Below are positions 18,338-26,656 of a stretch of DNA of 64,000 nt, piece after piece. A program made the position numbers and the translations under genes. The stretch spans positions 85,108-149,107 of the forward strand of contig JAETPW010000001.1 in NCBI GenBank assembly GCA_021771025.1, read 5' to 3'. Every line of letters starts with the position of its first letter. The first letter of the stretch is position 1. Origin of the DNA: Clostridiaceae bacterium. GTDB lineage: Bacteria > Bacillota > Clostridia > TANB77 > CAG-508. The notes under the pieces are model-generated. The model saw nothing but the letters and a program-made list of their open reading frames with translations. It did no database searches and was not told the DNA's origin.

Positions 18338-19442
18338 ATGTTAGAACTAGAAGAAAACAAAAAAGAACTAGAAATCTTAAAAAAACAATTACAGAATTTA
18401 GGTGAGTCTCTTTGACATTGCTCATCAAGAAGAAAAATTACAATCATTAGAAAGCGAAACCTTAGTACCCAATTTTTGGGAAGATACTTCTCATTCCCAA
18501 AAAGTATTATCCCAAATCAAAGTACTAAAAAATAAATGTTTAACCTATAGAGCGATAGAAACAGAGCTCCAAAATATAGAAGAATTAACTGAACTAGTAG
18601 AACTTGAACAAGAAGAAAGTATGATCAAAGAAATATTGCAGCAAACCAAGAAATTACAAAAAGAGATCGAAAAACTATCGTTAACCACCTTGCTTAGTGG
18701 CCCTTATGATAGCAACAATGCCATCATCACCATTCATCCAGGAGCAGGAGGAACAGAATCTCAAGATTGGGCAGAAATGTTATATCGTATGTACACCAGA
18801 TGGGGAACTAAAAATGGATATGAGGTCAAAGAATTAGATTATTTAGAAGGAGAAGAAGCAGGTCTTAAAAGTGTAACTTTTGAAGTAGTAGGCGAAAATG
18901 CTTATGGCTATCTAAAAGGTGAAAAAGGAGTACATCGTTTAGTTCGTATTTCACCATTTGATAGTGGGGGAAGGAGACATACTTCTTTTGCTTCCATCGA
19001 AGTACTACCAGAAATTACTGATGATATAGAAATCAGTATTAATCCAGACGACTTACGAGTTGATACTTACCGAGCATCTGGAGCAGGGGGGCAACATATC
19101 AATAAAACATCTTCTGCTGTTCGCATTACCCATCTTCCTACCAATATTGTAGTGGCTTGTCAATCTGAACGTTCTCAAATTCAAAATCGTGAAACTGCCA
19201 TGAAAATGTTAAAATCAAAATTATTTGACCTAAAAGAAAAAGAACACAAAGAAAAAATAGAAGATTTAAAAGGTGAACAAAAAGATATCGCTTGGGGAAG
19301 CCAAATCCGTTCTTATGTCTTTTGTCCATACACTATGGTAAAAGATCACCGAACCAACTACGAAGTAGGAAATGTGCAAGGTGTTATGGATGGTGACTTA
19401 GATGGATTTATGGAGGCCTACTTAACAAGTAAGTTAACCTAG
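18338..19442 (+). CDS. prfB: peptide chain release factor 2 with programmed +1 frameshift
   Basis: RF2 releases peptides at UGA and UAA. The true start is ATG 18338 (after AAAGGAGAGTGATAAT): 25 codons, MLELEENKKELEILKKQLQNLGESL, then an in-frame UGA at 18413. The site GGTGAGTCTCTTTGAC holds CTT-TGA-C with an upstream internal Shine-Dalgarno-like GGTGAG, the usual autoregulatory arrangement: scarce RF2 stalls at UGA, the ribosome shifts +1 and reads GAC ATT GCT. The track ORF at 18402 is therefore only the second part. The GGQ loop (GAGGQHINKT) and the UGA-recognition SPF motif (ISPFDSGG) are present. Confidence 0.97.
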
Positions 19443-19735
19443 GGGGACGCCCCAAACTTCCCTAGCGAAAATTTCCCTAGTCATACTATTTTTTTTTGTT
19501 TAACCTATTCCATTATCCACTTTTACATAAATAGTAAAGTAATCTTTGCAAAAACGTTTTGGGCAAAAGGATGTAAATAAATGAGAATAAAAATTAGCAT
19601 ATTGAACGAAAACCGCATATATTATAGAGAATCCTATTTCAATTGAAAAAGGACTTGAAAAAATACGAATTGATTTGCTTAACTAATTCAAGCAGTCAAT
19701 AGGGAAAAATGCCTAGGGAAGTTTGGGGCGTCCCC
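19443..19735. repeat. 293-bp element with 23-bp perfect terminal inverted repeats
   Basis: GGGGACGCCCCAAACTTCCCTAG at 19443-19465 is the exact reverse complement of 19713-19735. The interior (~247 bp) is AT-rich and has no ORF. It starts at the base after the prfB stop. The size and ends fit a MITE-like or REP-pair element. A related TTCCCTAG motif is repeated inside both ends. No transposase is present. Confidence 0.65.
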
Positions 19736-19773
19736 TTTTTTCCCTAGAGCAGGGAAGAAAAAGAGGTGTCAAA

Positions 19774-20751
19774 ATGGACACAATTGTTTTAAAGTTTGGA
19801 GGTAGTTCAGTTGCTGATAATGAAAAGTTAAAAATCGTAGCTGGTAAAATTACACAATTGTACGATAAGAACAACAATATTATTGTTGTGGTATCTGCAC
19901 AAGGAAAAACCACAGATCGTTTGATTCGAGAAGCAGAAGAATTGTCGCAAAATCCGAAATTGAGGGAAATGGATGTGTTATTAAGCAGTGGGGAACAAAT
20001 GTCAACGGCTAAGCTTAGTATTTTATTAAATGATATGGGGTATCCATCTATTTCACTAACTGGCTGGCAAGCTGGAATTTTAACCAATAATACCAATCAA
20101 AATGCGCTCATTAAGAACATAGACGTAAGTAGAATTAAGCAAGAATTAGACCAAAGAAAAATAGTCATCATAGCTGGCTTCCAAGGGGTTAATGAAAATA
20201 TGGATATTACTACCTTTGGAAGAGGAGGATCAGATACAACAGCAGTGGCTATTGCAGCGGCCATTAAAGCCAAAAATTGTTATATTTTTTCAGACGTGGA
20301 TGGTATTTATACTGTTGACCCTAACAAGATGGATAATGCTGAAAAATTACCAGCCCTTTCGTATGAGGAAATGCTAGAACTCTCTAGTGAAGGTGCCAAA
20401 GTACTTCATGGAAGATGCGTAGAAATTGCAGAGAAATTTAAAATTCCTATTATTACCAAATCAACTTTTAATCATAAAGCGGGTAGTGTAATTTCAGATA
20501 TTATTGAAGAAGATACCATTAAAAGTGTGGTAAAAAAAGAAGTTTCTCGCTTATCTATTGTAGGAAGTGGAATTATTCGTAATACAAACGCCATAAAAAA
20601 AGTATTATCGTTGATCGAAAAATACCAATTAGAAATGTTAGAATTCCAGGTTTCGGAAAGTAAAATATCCATTACCTTTAAACAAGAGATTGATAATCGT
20701 TTAGTAAAAGAAATTCATGATAAAGTGATAAAAAAAGAAGCCAAAGTATAA
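19774..20751 (+). CDS. aspartate kinase, short single-polypeptide form
   Basis: Phosphorylates aspartate, the entry to lysine, threonine, methionine and diaminopimelate synthesis; dipicolinate for spores also derives from this route. The start at ATG 19774 follows AAGAGGTGTC; the upstream track residues come from the repeat element. The 325-residue product shows VLKFGGSSVAD, STFG-like TFGRGGSDTTAVA and VDGIYTVDPNK. It is shorter than the usual ~400 residues: only about one ACT-like region (SRLSIVGSGIIRNTN... ISITF) follows the kinase domain, so feedback control may differ from the two-ACT enzymes. Confidence 0.9.
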   Translation: MDTIVLKFGGSSVADNEKLKIVAGKITQLYDKNNNIIVVVSAQGKTTDRLIREAEELSQNPKLREMDVLLSSGEQMSTAKLSILLNDMGYPSISLTGWQAGILTNNTNQNALIKNIDVSRIKQELDQRKIVIIAGFQGVNENMDITTFGRGGSDTTAVAIAAAIKAKNCYIFSDVDGIYTVDPNKMDNAEKLPALSYEEMLELSSEGAKVLHGRCVEIAEKFKIPIITKSTFNHKAGSVISDIIEEDTIKSVVKKEVSRLSIVGSGIIRNTNAIKKVLSLIEKYQLEMLEFQVSESKISITFKQEIDNRLVKEIHDKVIKKEAKV

Positions 20752-20766
20752 GATTTTGGCTTCTTT
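20734..20766 (+). terminator. terminator overlapping the aspartokinase stop
   Basis: AAAGAAGCCAAA-GTATAAGA-TTTTGGCTTCTTT. The left arm encodes the last residues (KKEAKV). Confidence 0.75.
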
Positions 20767-20867
20767 CTATAATACAATATGGAAATTATTTACTTTTTTG
20801 TCATAAAATGATACCCTTATACCATAAACATGTAGTAATGAGCCTGTTAATTAAGGAGGTTATATTC

Positions 20868-21827
20868 ATGAAAAATCAGGACAAGCAACATCGTCGGTAT
20901 GTAGCAGTTGGCGATTTAGCTGTAGACTGCTATTGGGACAGTAAACAAAAAGAAATTATGTTAATCAGTGGAGGAGGATCAAGTGGTAATGTCATTAGTA
21001 ATCTTGCTTCACGAGGACAATCTGCTGCTGTTATTGGTGGATGCGGAAACGATTTATGGGGAGATTTAGCTATACACCAGTTGGAAGAGTTAGGAGTGGA
21101 TACACAAGGTATTTTGCGAAAAGGAGGGCAAACTAGAATATATCATCTGTGCTTAGAAGGTGATGCTCACAAGAGTTTAAAAAATTGCCCTATTTGTGGA
21201 CAGTATTCTTGGTATGAAAAAGCTATTGGCAATTTTTCTCATTGCCAGTCTTATCTTTTGCCTCAAGATATCATTATCTTAGATGGCTTAAAGCCGGAGA
21301 ATATTGAAGTATTAACCCAATGCAAAAATGAAAAAGTATTAGATTTAGGCAGGGTTAAACGCCTAAAAGAGTTAACTGATAAAGAGCTTATGGCTATTTT
21401 TCAAATTGCCAACTTGCAAATCTTGCAGTTAAACGAAAGTGTTGAAAAATACTTTTACTTACGGTTCCATTTAGCTAATGTAGCTGAGTTATATGAGTTG
21501 TGTCATGCTAGACTTCTTGTGATTACAAGAGGAAGAGCTGGAGCAGATTTTGTCACAAAACATGAGGTATACCACCAAGAGCTTTGTGAATTCACCCTAG
21601 AAGTAGATGACACCGGTGCAGGAGATGCGTTTTTCTCGCAAGTGATTGAATCCTTTTTTGATCATAAAAAGCAAGTAAGCAGACTATGGGTCACACAAAC
21701 ATTCTTTGCAGCAACCGAATTAACTAGAAATGTAGTAAGTAATTTAGGGGCTAGAGGTCATCTTATCGATGGTTTTGTGCCTGAATCAAATTTTGACATG
21801 TACCAGTGTATATGTCATTGGAAATAA
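20868..21827 (+). CDS. PfkB/ribokinase-family sugar or nucleoside kinase
   Basis: AAGGAGGTTATATTC sets the start at 20868. The 319-residue product shows the N-terminal GGGSSGNVISNLASRG substrate region, GGCGNDLWGDLAIHQLEELGVDT, and the catalytic DDTGAGDAFF near residue 246. Unusually for the family it carries NCPICGQYSWY near residue 107 and several other cysteines, suggesting a metal site. The phosphoacceptor is unknown. A long terminator separates it from the GS-like operon downstream, so functional linkage to that operon is possible but not shown. Confidence 0.85.
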   Translation: MKNQDKQHRRYVAVGDLAVDCYWDSKQKEIMLISGGGSSGNVISNLASRGQSAAVIGGCGNDLWGDLAIHQLEELGVDTQGILRKGGQTRIYHLCLEGDAHKSLKNCPICGQYSWYEKAIGNFSHCQSYLLPQDIIILDGLKPENIEVLTQCKNEKVLDLGRVKRLKELTDKELMAIFQIANLQILQLNESVEKYFYLRFHLANVAELYELCHARLLVITRGRAGADFVTKHEVYHQELCEFTLEVDDTGAGDAFFSQVIESFFDHKKQVSRLWVTQTFFAATELTRNVVSNLGARGHLIDGFVPESNFDMYQCICHWK

Positions 21828-21845
21828 ACGGAACAAAAAACGTAG

Positions 21846-21910
21846 CAAAAAAAGAACTTTTTAAGGAATAGTAGATGAAGTAACTATTGTCTTAATTTGT
21901 TCTTTTTTGT
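21846..21910 (+). terminator. long terminator hairpin
   Basis: CAAAAAAAGAAC and TTAAG-AATAGT pair with ACTATT-CTTAA and GTTCTTTTTTG, giving a bipartite stem with a T run. Confidence 0.7.
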
Positions 21911-21948
21911 TTTCAAAAGGTAACTAGTTAAACGTTCAAAGGCAGGCA

Positions 21949-22017
21949 TGAAAGTTACTCCAAAGGATGTTCTAATGCGGTTTAGCGATAAACCACATAC
22001 AAAAAACGAATTTTAAA
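21949..22017 (+). CDS. possible 22-residue peptide before the GS/radical SAM operon
   Basis: MKVTPKDVLMRFSDKPHTKNEF with AAGGCAGGC just before the ATG, ending 16 bases before the GS-like gene start. It is the only plausible small peptide at the head of the operon and would be a candidate substrate for the twin SPASM radical SAM enzymes if this is a RiPP-type system. It has no Cys-rich or repeated core, and such short ORFs also occur by chance. Confidence 0.3.
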
Positions 22018-22033
22018 GAAAGAGATGATGTTT

Positions 22034-23275
22034 ATGGAAGAAGAAAAACAAAAAGTAATTGAAGAAATTAAACAAAAATTAACTAAGCAAGAAGTAAAGC
22101 ACATTTATCTTAATTTTATGGATTATTCTGGAAATATACTTAGCAAGATGGTTGGCGTAAAAGAATTAATTCGTAATACTCATGTATCATGGTTAGATGG
22201 CATTAGTTTAAATGGTAGTTTGATTGAAGATTTTCATCTACCTTCTGTTCATTCAGATTGGTTGGTTTTATTACCAGACCCAACTTCTTTTCGCCTTCTG
22301 CCATTTTTAACAGGAGACCAAAAAGCAGCAAGTATTTTTTGCAGTATTAAAGAATTTGCTTTAGATACACGAAATTTATTAGCTAAAGTCGTTAATGAAT
22401 TTTTAGCTAGAGAAATTACTCCTATGGTAGGAACACAGCTAATTTATTCATTATCTCAAGAAGAAAGGGACGAAAAGCAAAATTTCTATGCTACTTTAGC
22501 TACTAATCCAGATACCTTATTTAATCATGAATTAGTTAATGATCTATTAGCGGCTGATATTGATATTGAATATTACTTACCGTATGGAAAAAAACATCAG
22601 CGAATCGATTTAGTACCAGATATAGCAACAATGGCAGCAGACAAGTTACTTATGGCAAGATGGTTTGCCAGCAATATGGCTAGGCAAAAAGGATATTTAC
22701 TAGAATGGGAAAATTTACCTGAAGATAACCTTTCTACTTGTCCACTTCACCTTAGTTTGTGGAAAGGAAAGAGGGAAAAAAATCTATTTTTTGATGAGAC
22801 TCAGGAAAATGAGTTAAGTGAGTTAGCAAGAAACTTTATTTCTGGAATACTTACTCATCAAAAAGCAATAAAAGCCTTAGCAAAATCGTCTACGAAGTAT
22901 CCACTTAAGAATTACCAGACAGCCTATTCTACTAAGCGAGACAATTCGTTAATTCAAGTTCCTCTTTATTTTCAGGAAACCCAAAAGAAAGATAGAATAG
23001 GGTGGAGTAAACGATGTATCTATCAAGGGTTTAATGCCGACCAAAATATCTATCTAGGACTAGCAGCTATATTGTATGCAGGGCTTGATGGAATTAGTAC
23101 TCATCAAGAAAAAAAGAATGCTAATCAAAACCGTTTGCCTAAGGAAAATAAGATTGTGCAAGAAAGCCATGAGGAACTTGTTCAAGCACTAAAAGAAGAT
23201 ACCTATTTAACAGAAAAATTAGGAGAGTCAATTATCCAAAAGGCAATCCAAAAATTAGGAGGGAGAAAGGCTTAA
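22034..23275 (+). CDS. glutamine-synthetase-fold protein with altered active site
   Basis: The likely start is ATG 22034 (MEEEKQKVIEE). The ~413-residue product follows the GS layout: N-terminal beta-grasp (HIYLNFMDYSGNILSKMVGVKEL, DGISLNGS, LLPDPTSFRLLPF), then a catalytic-domain framework (CPLHLSLW at the position of GxHxHxS; KYPLKNYQTAYSTKRDNSLIQVP at the position of N-YKRL). Residues expected as metal-binding glutamates appear changed (VGTQLIYSL for PE-EF-; YYLPYGKKHQRIDL for the E-gpGQ-E segment). It may be a ligase with a new mechanism or a non-catalytic homologue. First gene of a five-gene operon. Confidence 0.7.
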   Translation: MEEEKQKVIEEIKQKLTKQEVKHIYLNFMDYSGNILSKMVGVKELIRNTHVSWLDGISLNGSLIEDFHLPSVHSDWLVLLPDPTSFRLLPFLTGDQKAASIFCSIKEFALDTRNLLAKVVNEFLAREITPMVGTQLIYSLSQEERDEKQNFYATLATNPDTLFNHELVNDLLAADIDIEYYLPYGKKHQRIDLVPDIATMAADKLLMARWFASNMARQKGYLLEWENLPEDNLSTCPLHLSLWKGKREKNLFFDETQENELSELARNFISGILTHQKAIKALAKSSTKYPLKNYQTAYSTKRDNSLIQVPLYFQETQKKDRIGWSKRCIYQGFNADQNIYLGLAAILYAGLDGISTHQEKKNANQNRLPKENKIVQESHEELVQALKEDTYLTEKLGESIIQKAIQKLGGRKA

Positions 23276-23329
23276 CAATCATTTTCATCCATCCAGTCTA
23301 GGTAAGCTTTCAGGCGTTTACCAATAGTA

Positions 23330-23380
23330 AGAAAGGGGGAATATGTTGGCCTTAAAAGCTAACATATGCTAGGAATTATG
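23330..23380 (+). promoter_or_regulatory. SD-hairpin-start element, copy 1
   Basis: GAAAGGGGGA is followed at once by the hairpin ATATGTTGGC-CTTAAAA-GCTAACATAT (23341-23367), then GCTAGGAATT and the ATG of the radical SAM gene. Folding brings the Shine-Dalgarno site to ~10 bases from the ATG. The same bases also encode a 9-codon micro-ORF, MLALKANIC (23343-23372). Copy 2 is at 24425. Confidence 0.65.
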
Positions 23381-24418
23381 AATGAAGAATTTTGTTTATT
23401 TCAAACTGATCAAAAAAGAGTAATTTGGGAAGTAACGAAATATTGTAACTATCATTGTAAACATTGCTGTGCGTCAAGCAGCAAGATTGACACCAAAGAA
23501 GAACTAACCACGAAAGACTTTTACCGTATTTTAGATGAATTACGAGATTTTGGGGTAAAAGAAATCTACTTTTCAGGAGGAGAACCTTTTTCACGTAAAG
23601 ATATGATTTCTATTTTAAAAAAGGCAAGAAAAAATGATATTACCTGTAATATTTCCACCAATGGTTCATTTTTATCAAAATCCATAGCTAAAGAGATTGC
23701 CGATTTATCCTTAAACAAAGTACATATTAGTTTAGATAGTCATTTAGAAAAAGATTTTAATGAGTTTCGTGGAGGAGACTATTTTATCCCTACTATTAAA
23801 GCCATAAAATTATTAAAAGAACAAGGAATTTATGTAAGAGTGGGAACCGTTATTTGGAAAAATAATATCCATCAATTGCATCAGATGATCGATTTTTTAC
23901 AGTCACTAAACGTAGATGAGGTTGTGTTCAATTGGTTAGTCAAAGTAGGAAGATTGGTCGAAAATGATAATGTGTGTGCAAGTTTAAGTGAATTCGATGA
24001 TACGACTAAAACTATTTTGAATTATCAAAAACAATATGAGGGGAAAATTAAGATTTCCATGCATCGAAATCAAAAATTTATCGCTAGTGAAAAAATTTGC
24101 CCAGCAGGAGAAACCTTTTTCTATATTGATCCACAAGGTTATGTGTCTCCTTGTTCATGGATTAAAAAAATGGATCCACAATTTACGACTAAAAATACCT
24201 TAAAGAAAGTTACTTTTCAAGAAATTATTGAGCAAGAAGAAATCAAAAAATACAATCAAATGAAACTTGAGCGATGTCAATCTTGCAAAACAGGTTGTCC
24301 GGCAATTTGTTTTGAACGAAATGGTTCCTATTTTTCAGAAGATCCATTATTACTTTCTCCTGTAGAAATAGGAGCACAGAAACAAGTTTTGCAAAATAAT
24401 GGTGAAAAAGTTTACTAA
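23378..24418 (+). CDS. radical SAM/SPASM protein 1
   Basis: The start at 23378 (MNEEFCLFQ) fits the hairpin-placed ribosome site; 23366 is an in-frame alternative inside the hairpin. The 346-residue product has the radical SAM cluster motif CNYHCKHC, GGEPFS, and a C-terminal SPASM-like set of cysteines (ICPAGETFFYIDPQGYVSPCSW, then CQSCKTGCPAIC) that would bind auxiliary Fe-S clusters. SPASM enzymes usually modify peptides or proteins. Its 53-base distance to a second SPASM gene with the same leader suggests partnership or duplication. Confidence 0.85.
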   Translation: MNEEFCLFQTDQKRVIWEVTKYCNYHCKHCCASSSKIDTKEELTTKDFYRILDELRDFGVKEIYFSGGEPFSRKDMISILKKARKNDITCNISTNGSFLSKSIAKEIADLSLNKVHISLDSHLEKDFNEFRGGDYFIPTIKAIKLLKEQGIYVRVGTVIWKNNIHQLHQMIDFLQSLNVDEVVFNWLVKVGRLVENDNVCASLSEFDDTTKTILNYQKQYEGKIKISMHRNQKFIASEKICPAGETFFYIDPQGYVSPCSWIKKMDPQFTTKNTLKKVTFQEIIEQEEIKKYNQMKLERCQSCKTGCPAICFERNGSYFSEDPLLLSPVEIGAQKQVLQNNGEKVY

Positions 24419-24424
24419 TAGTAA

Positions 24425-24473
24425 GAAAGGGGGAATATGTTGGTTTTGAAAGCTAACATATGCTAGAAAAATG
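24425..24473 (+). promoter_or_regulatory. SD-hairpin-start element, copy 2
   Basis: GAAAGGGGGA, hairpin ATATGTTGGTTTTGAAAGCTAACATAT (24435-24461), then GCTAGAAAA and the ATG at 24471. Nearly identical to copy 1; loop-side changes (GCC to GTT, TTA to TTG) keep pairing through G-T wobble. The alternative reading is a micro-ORF, MLVLKANIC (24437-24466). Confidence 0.65.
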
Positions 24474-25565
24474 AAAGAATTAAATAGTTGTCCGTTTCAT
24501 TTAAAAGATGATTCTATTCGCATATTATGGGAGATTACTCCTCGCTGTAATATGAACTGTAAACATTGCCTATTTTTTCAGGCAAATCAAAAAGGGATTA
24601 AACAAGAATTATCAACCGAAGAAGTGATGAAGATTATCCATAATGTTGCCCAAGATAAAAGTGTTAAAGCTATTTGGCTTTCCGGAGGAGAACCTCTTCT
24701 TCGTGAAGATATCGTTTCAGTGTGTCAAGAAATTACGGATTGTGGCATAGAACCTTCTCTTAGTACAAATGGTGTTTTATTAACATCAGATTTAATTTCT
24801 CATCTTCATCAAGCAGGAGTAAACTACATTCATTTAAGTCTAGATGGAGCTAAGGCAGAAACCCATAATCGTTTAAGAGGAGTTCCTTTTGCTTATGAAC
24901 AATTAATGAAAGTAATGGATTTATTGAAAAATTCCCCAATTCGTACAGGAGCTAGTTTTATGGTTACTGAGGAGAGCATTGACGAAGTAGAAGATGTAGT
25001 TGAAATTGCTCTTGAAAAAGGGCTTAGCGTAATGAGTTTTTATTTGGTAGCTGAACTGGGAAGAGGAGCCTCTAATTTTGCTAATGATAAGCATAGCTTA
25101 GCCAAACAATTAGCGGAAAAAATAGAAAAAGTACAAGAAAAACAAAAGAAAACAGATAGCGCCTTAATCATAGAAGTATTTCGTGCTGACCAGCTAGATA
25201 AAGGAGAAGAAGGAATTTTGCAAGAATGTAAAGGAGACCATTTCTTAAACATTACGTATGATGGCAAATTAGGAGCTTGTCCATGGTTAATGAAATCAGA
25301 ACACGGTTTCACTACGGGATCTTTGCTAAAAGAAAATTTTCCTTTCGTTAAAGAAAAGTGTCAAACCAAAATGAAACAAAAAATTAAGGAAAGAAGAGAA
25401 AAACTATCGTTTTGCCGAGAATGTAGTCATCAATCCGACTGTGGCAAGGGTTGTGTGGCTTTACAAAGTAATGAAAATGATTTATATTTAGGTCTAGACC
25501 CAATTTGCCCTGAATGGGGAAAGAGAAAAGTAGCTACTCATTTAGCATTTTCAGAAAGCCATTAA
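24471..25565 (+). CDS. radical SAM/SPASM protein 2
   Basis: The 364-residue product has CNMNCKHC for the SAM-binding cluster, SGGEPLLRED, HLSLDGA, and a SPASM-type tail: CKGDHFLNITYDGKLGACPW, then CRECSHQSDCGKGC. It resembles heme-, PQQ- and quinohemoprotein-type maturases in layout (conclusion from family knowledge) but no precursor protein is close by apart from the 22-residue ORF at 21949. The two SPASM proteins are only moderately similar, so they probably do different steps. Confidence 0.87.
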   Translation: MKELNSCPFHLKDDSIRILWEITPRCNMNCKHCLFFQANQKGIKQELSTEEVMKIIHNVAQDKSVKAIWLSGGEPLLREDIVSVCQEITDCGIEPSLSTNGVLLTSDLISHLHQAGVNYIHLSLDGAKAETHNRLRGVPFAYEQLMKVMDLLKNSPIRTGASFMVTEESIDEVEDVVEIALEKGLSVMSFYLVAELGRGASNFANDKHSLAKQLAEKIEKVQEKQKKTDSALIIEVFRADQLDKGEEGILQECKGDHFLNITYDGKLGACPWLMKSEHGFTTGSLLKENFPFVKEKCQTKMKQKIKERREKLSFCRECSHQSDCGKGCVALQSNENDLYLGLDPICPEWGKRKVATHLAFSESH

Positions 25566-25609
25566 TTTTTTTAAACATAAAATGATGGGTAGGTGAGCTG
25601 AAAAGCAGA

Positions 25610-26656
25610 ATGAATTGTATTAAGAAAAAGATTGGAAATTACCAATTTACGATTTATACTTATCTTGATCGCCTTAATTTTCCTTTTTCAGAAGAAGCCG
25701 TTTTGCCAGAAAAAACGCTAATCCCCATTACGATTGTGATGAAGGATATTGTTGCAGGAAGAAAAAAATGGATCACGCTTAGCGAAAAAGGATGGAAGAG
25801 AGGAATTCCAGAAGATTTAGCTATTTTTTATCAGACCTATAATCAGGTATTACAAAAAAATGAAATGGTGAGTAAACATATTAATCAATATTATCAAAAA
25901 GGAAAGGAAACCTTTGCCTATTTTCCGTATTCCACTGATCAATTTTTTCTCCACTATTCTCAAGATACTTCTATTGTTTATCTTTATGGAAAAGAAGAAA
26001 GTGTCTATCGAATCATTTTTGATTTTTTAACCATAAATGCTCCTTTTTTACCCTTACATGCTTCAGGGGTAGGAGTGGGAGAAAAAGCAGGAATTTTGGT
26101 TAGTGAAAGCGGGTGTGGGAAAACCTCTATCTTAATCAAATTATTGCAGAACAAAGCTTGTTTTTTAGCTGATGATAGTGTATTTACGAATGAAGAAAAG
26201 GTATTTCGTGTAAGTGATCAACTTTCTATCAGAAAAGAATTTCCGAATGATCCTAAAATAAAAAAAATCATACAAAGTCATAAAGAAGACAAAGTCGGAA
26301 TAAATATAAAAAAAGAAGCTCCTTATTTAGGTTTTTCATTATCCCATTCGGCTTACGAAAAACAAAATTTTTTTATCTTACAAAAAGAAGAACGAAAATG
26401 GGAAGGCATTAAACAATCCATAGAACCATTTCCTTGCTTAAATCATCATAGTTTTTGGTGTATGAATTATGTGGTGAAAGACCATAAAAAAGCTTGGGTC
26501 ACAAGGTTACTTCAAGATTCTTGTGGATTTTGGGAAGAAAAATTAAAACAGGGCTATCCTATTTACGTAAATTTCAATCATTTAGACCAAACCAGACAAG
26601 AAATTGAAAATATTCTGACAAAGGGTGATTACCATGAAAAAATTGTTGGTGACTGA
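25610..26656 (+). CDS. HPr-kinase-like P-loop protein
   Basis: The 348-residue product has LPLHASGVGVGEKAGILVSESGCGKTSIL, with Walker A SESGCGKT (Lys171) and FLADDS near residue 188, the combination found in the HprK C-terminal kinase fold. The N-terminal ~140 residues are unlike HprK, and the length and context match the HprK-related proteins of peptide-modification clusters such as some lasso-peptide loci (family knowledge). TAGGTGAGC precedes the start. It overlaps the next gene by 23 bases. Confidence 0.7.
   Translation: MNCIKKKIGNYQFTIYTYLDRLNFPFSEEAVLPEKTLIPITIVMKDIVAGRKKWITLSEKGWKRGIPEDLAIFYQTYNQVLQKNEMVSKHINQYYQKGKETFAYFPYSTDQFFLHYSQDTSIVYLYGKEESVYRIIFDFLTINAPFLPLHASGVGVGEKAGILVSESGCGKTSILIKLLQNKACFLADDSVFTNEEKVFRVSDQLSIRKEFPNDPKIKKIIQSHKEDKVGINIKKEAPYLGFSLSHSAYEKQNFFILQKEERKWEGIKQSIEPFPCLNHHSFWCMNYVVKDHKKAWVTRLLQDSCGFWEEKLKQGYPIYVNFNHLDQTRQEIENILTKGDYHEKIVGD

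Noticed and set aside
23343-23372. MLALKANIC micro-ORF as a definite RiPP precursor
   Set aside because: The same bases form a hairpin that explains the conservation equally well; kept only as an alternative reading of the regulatory element.
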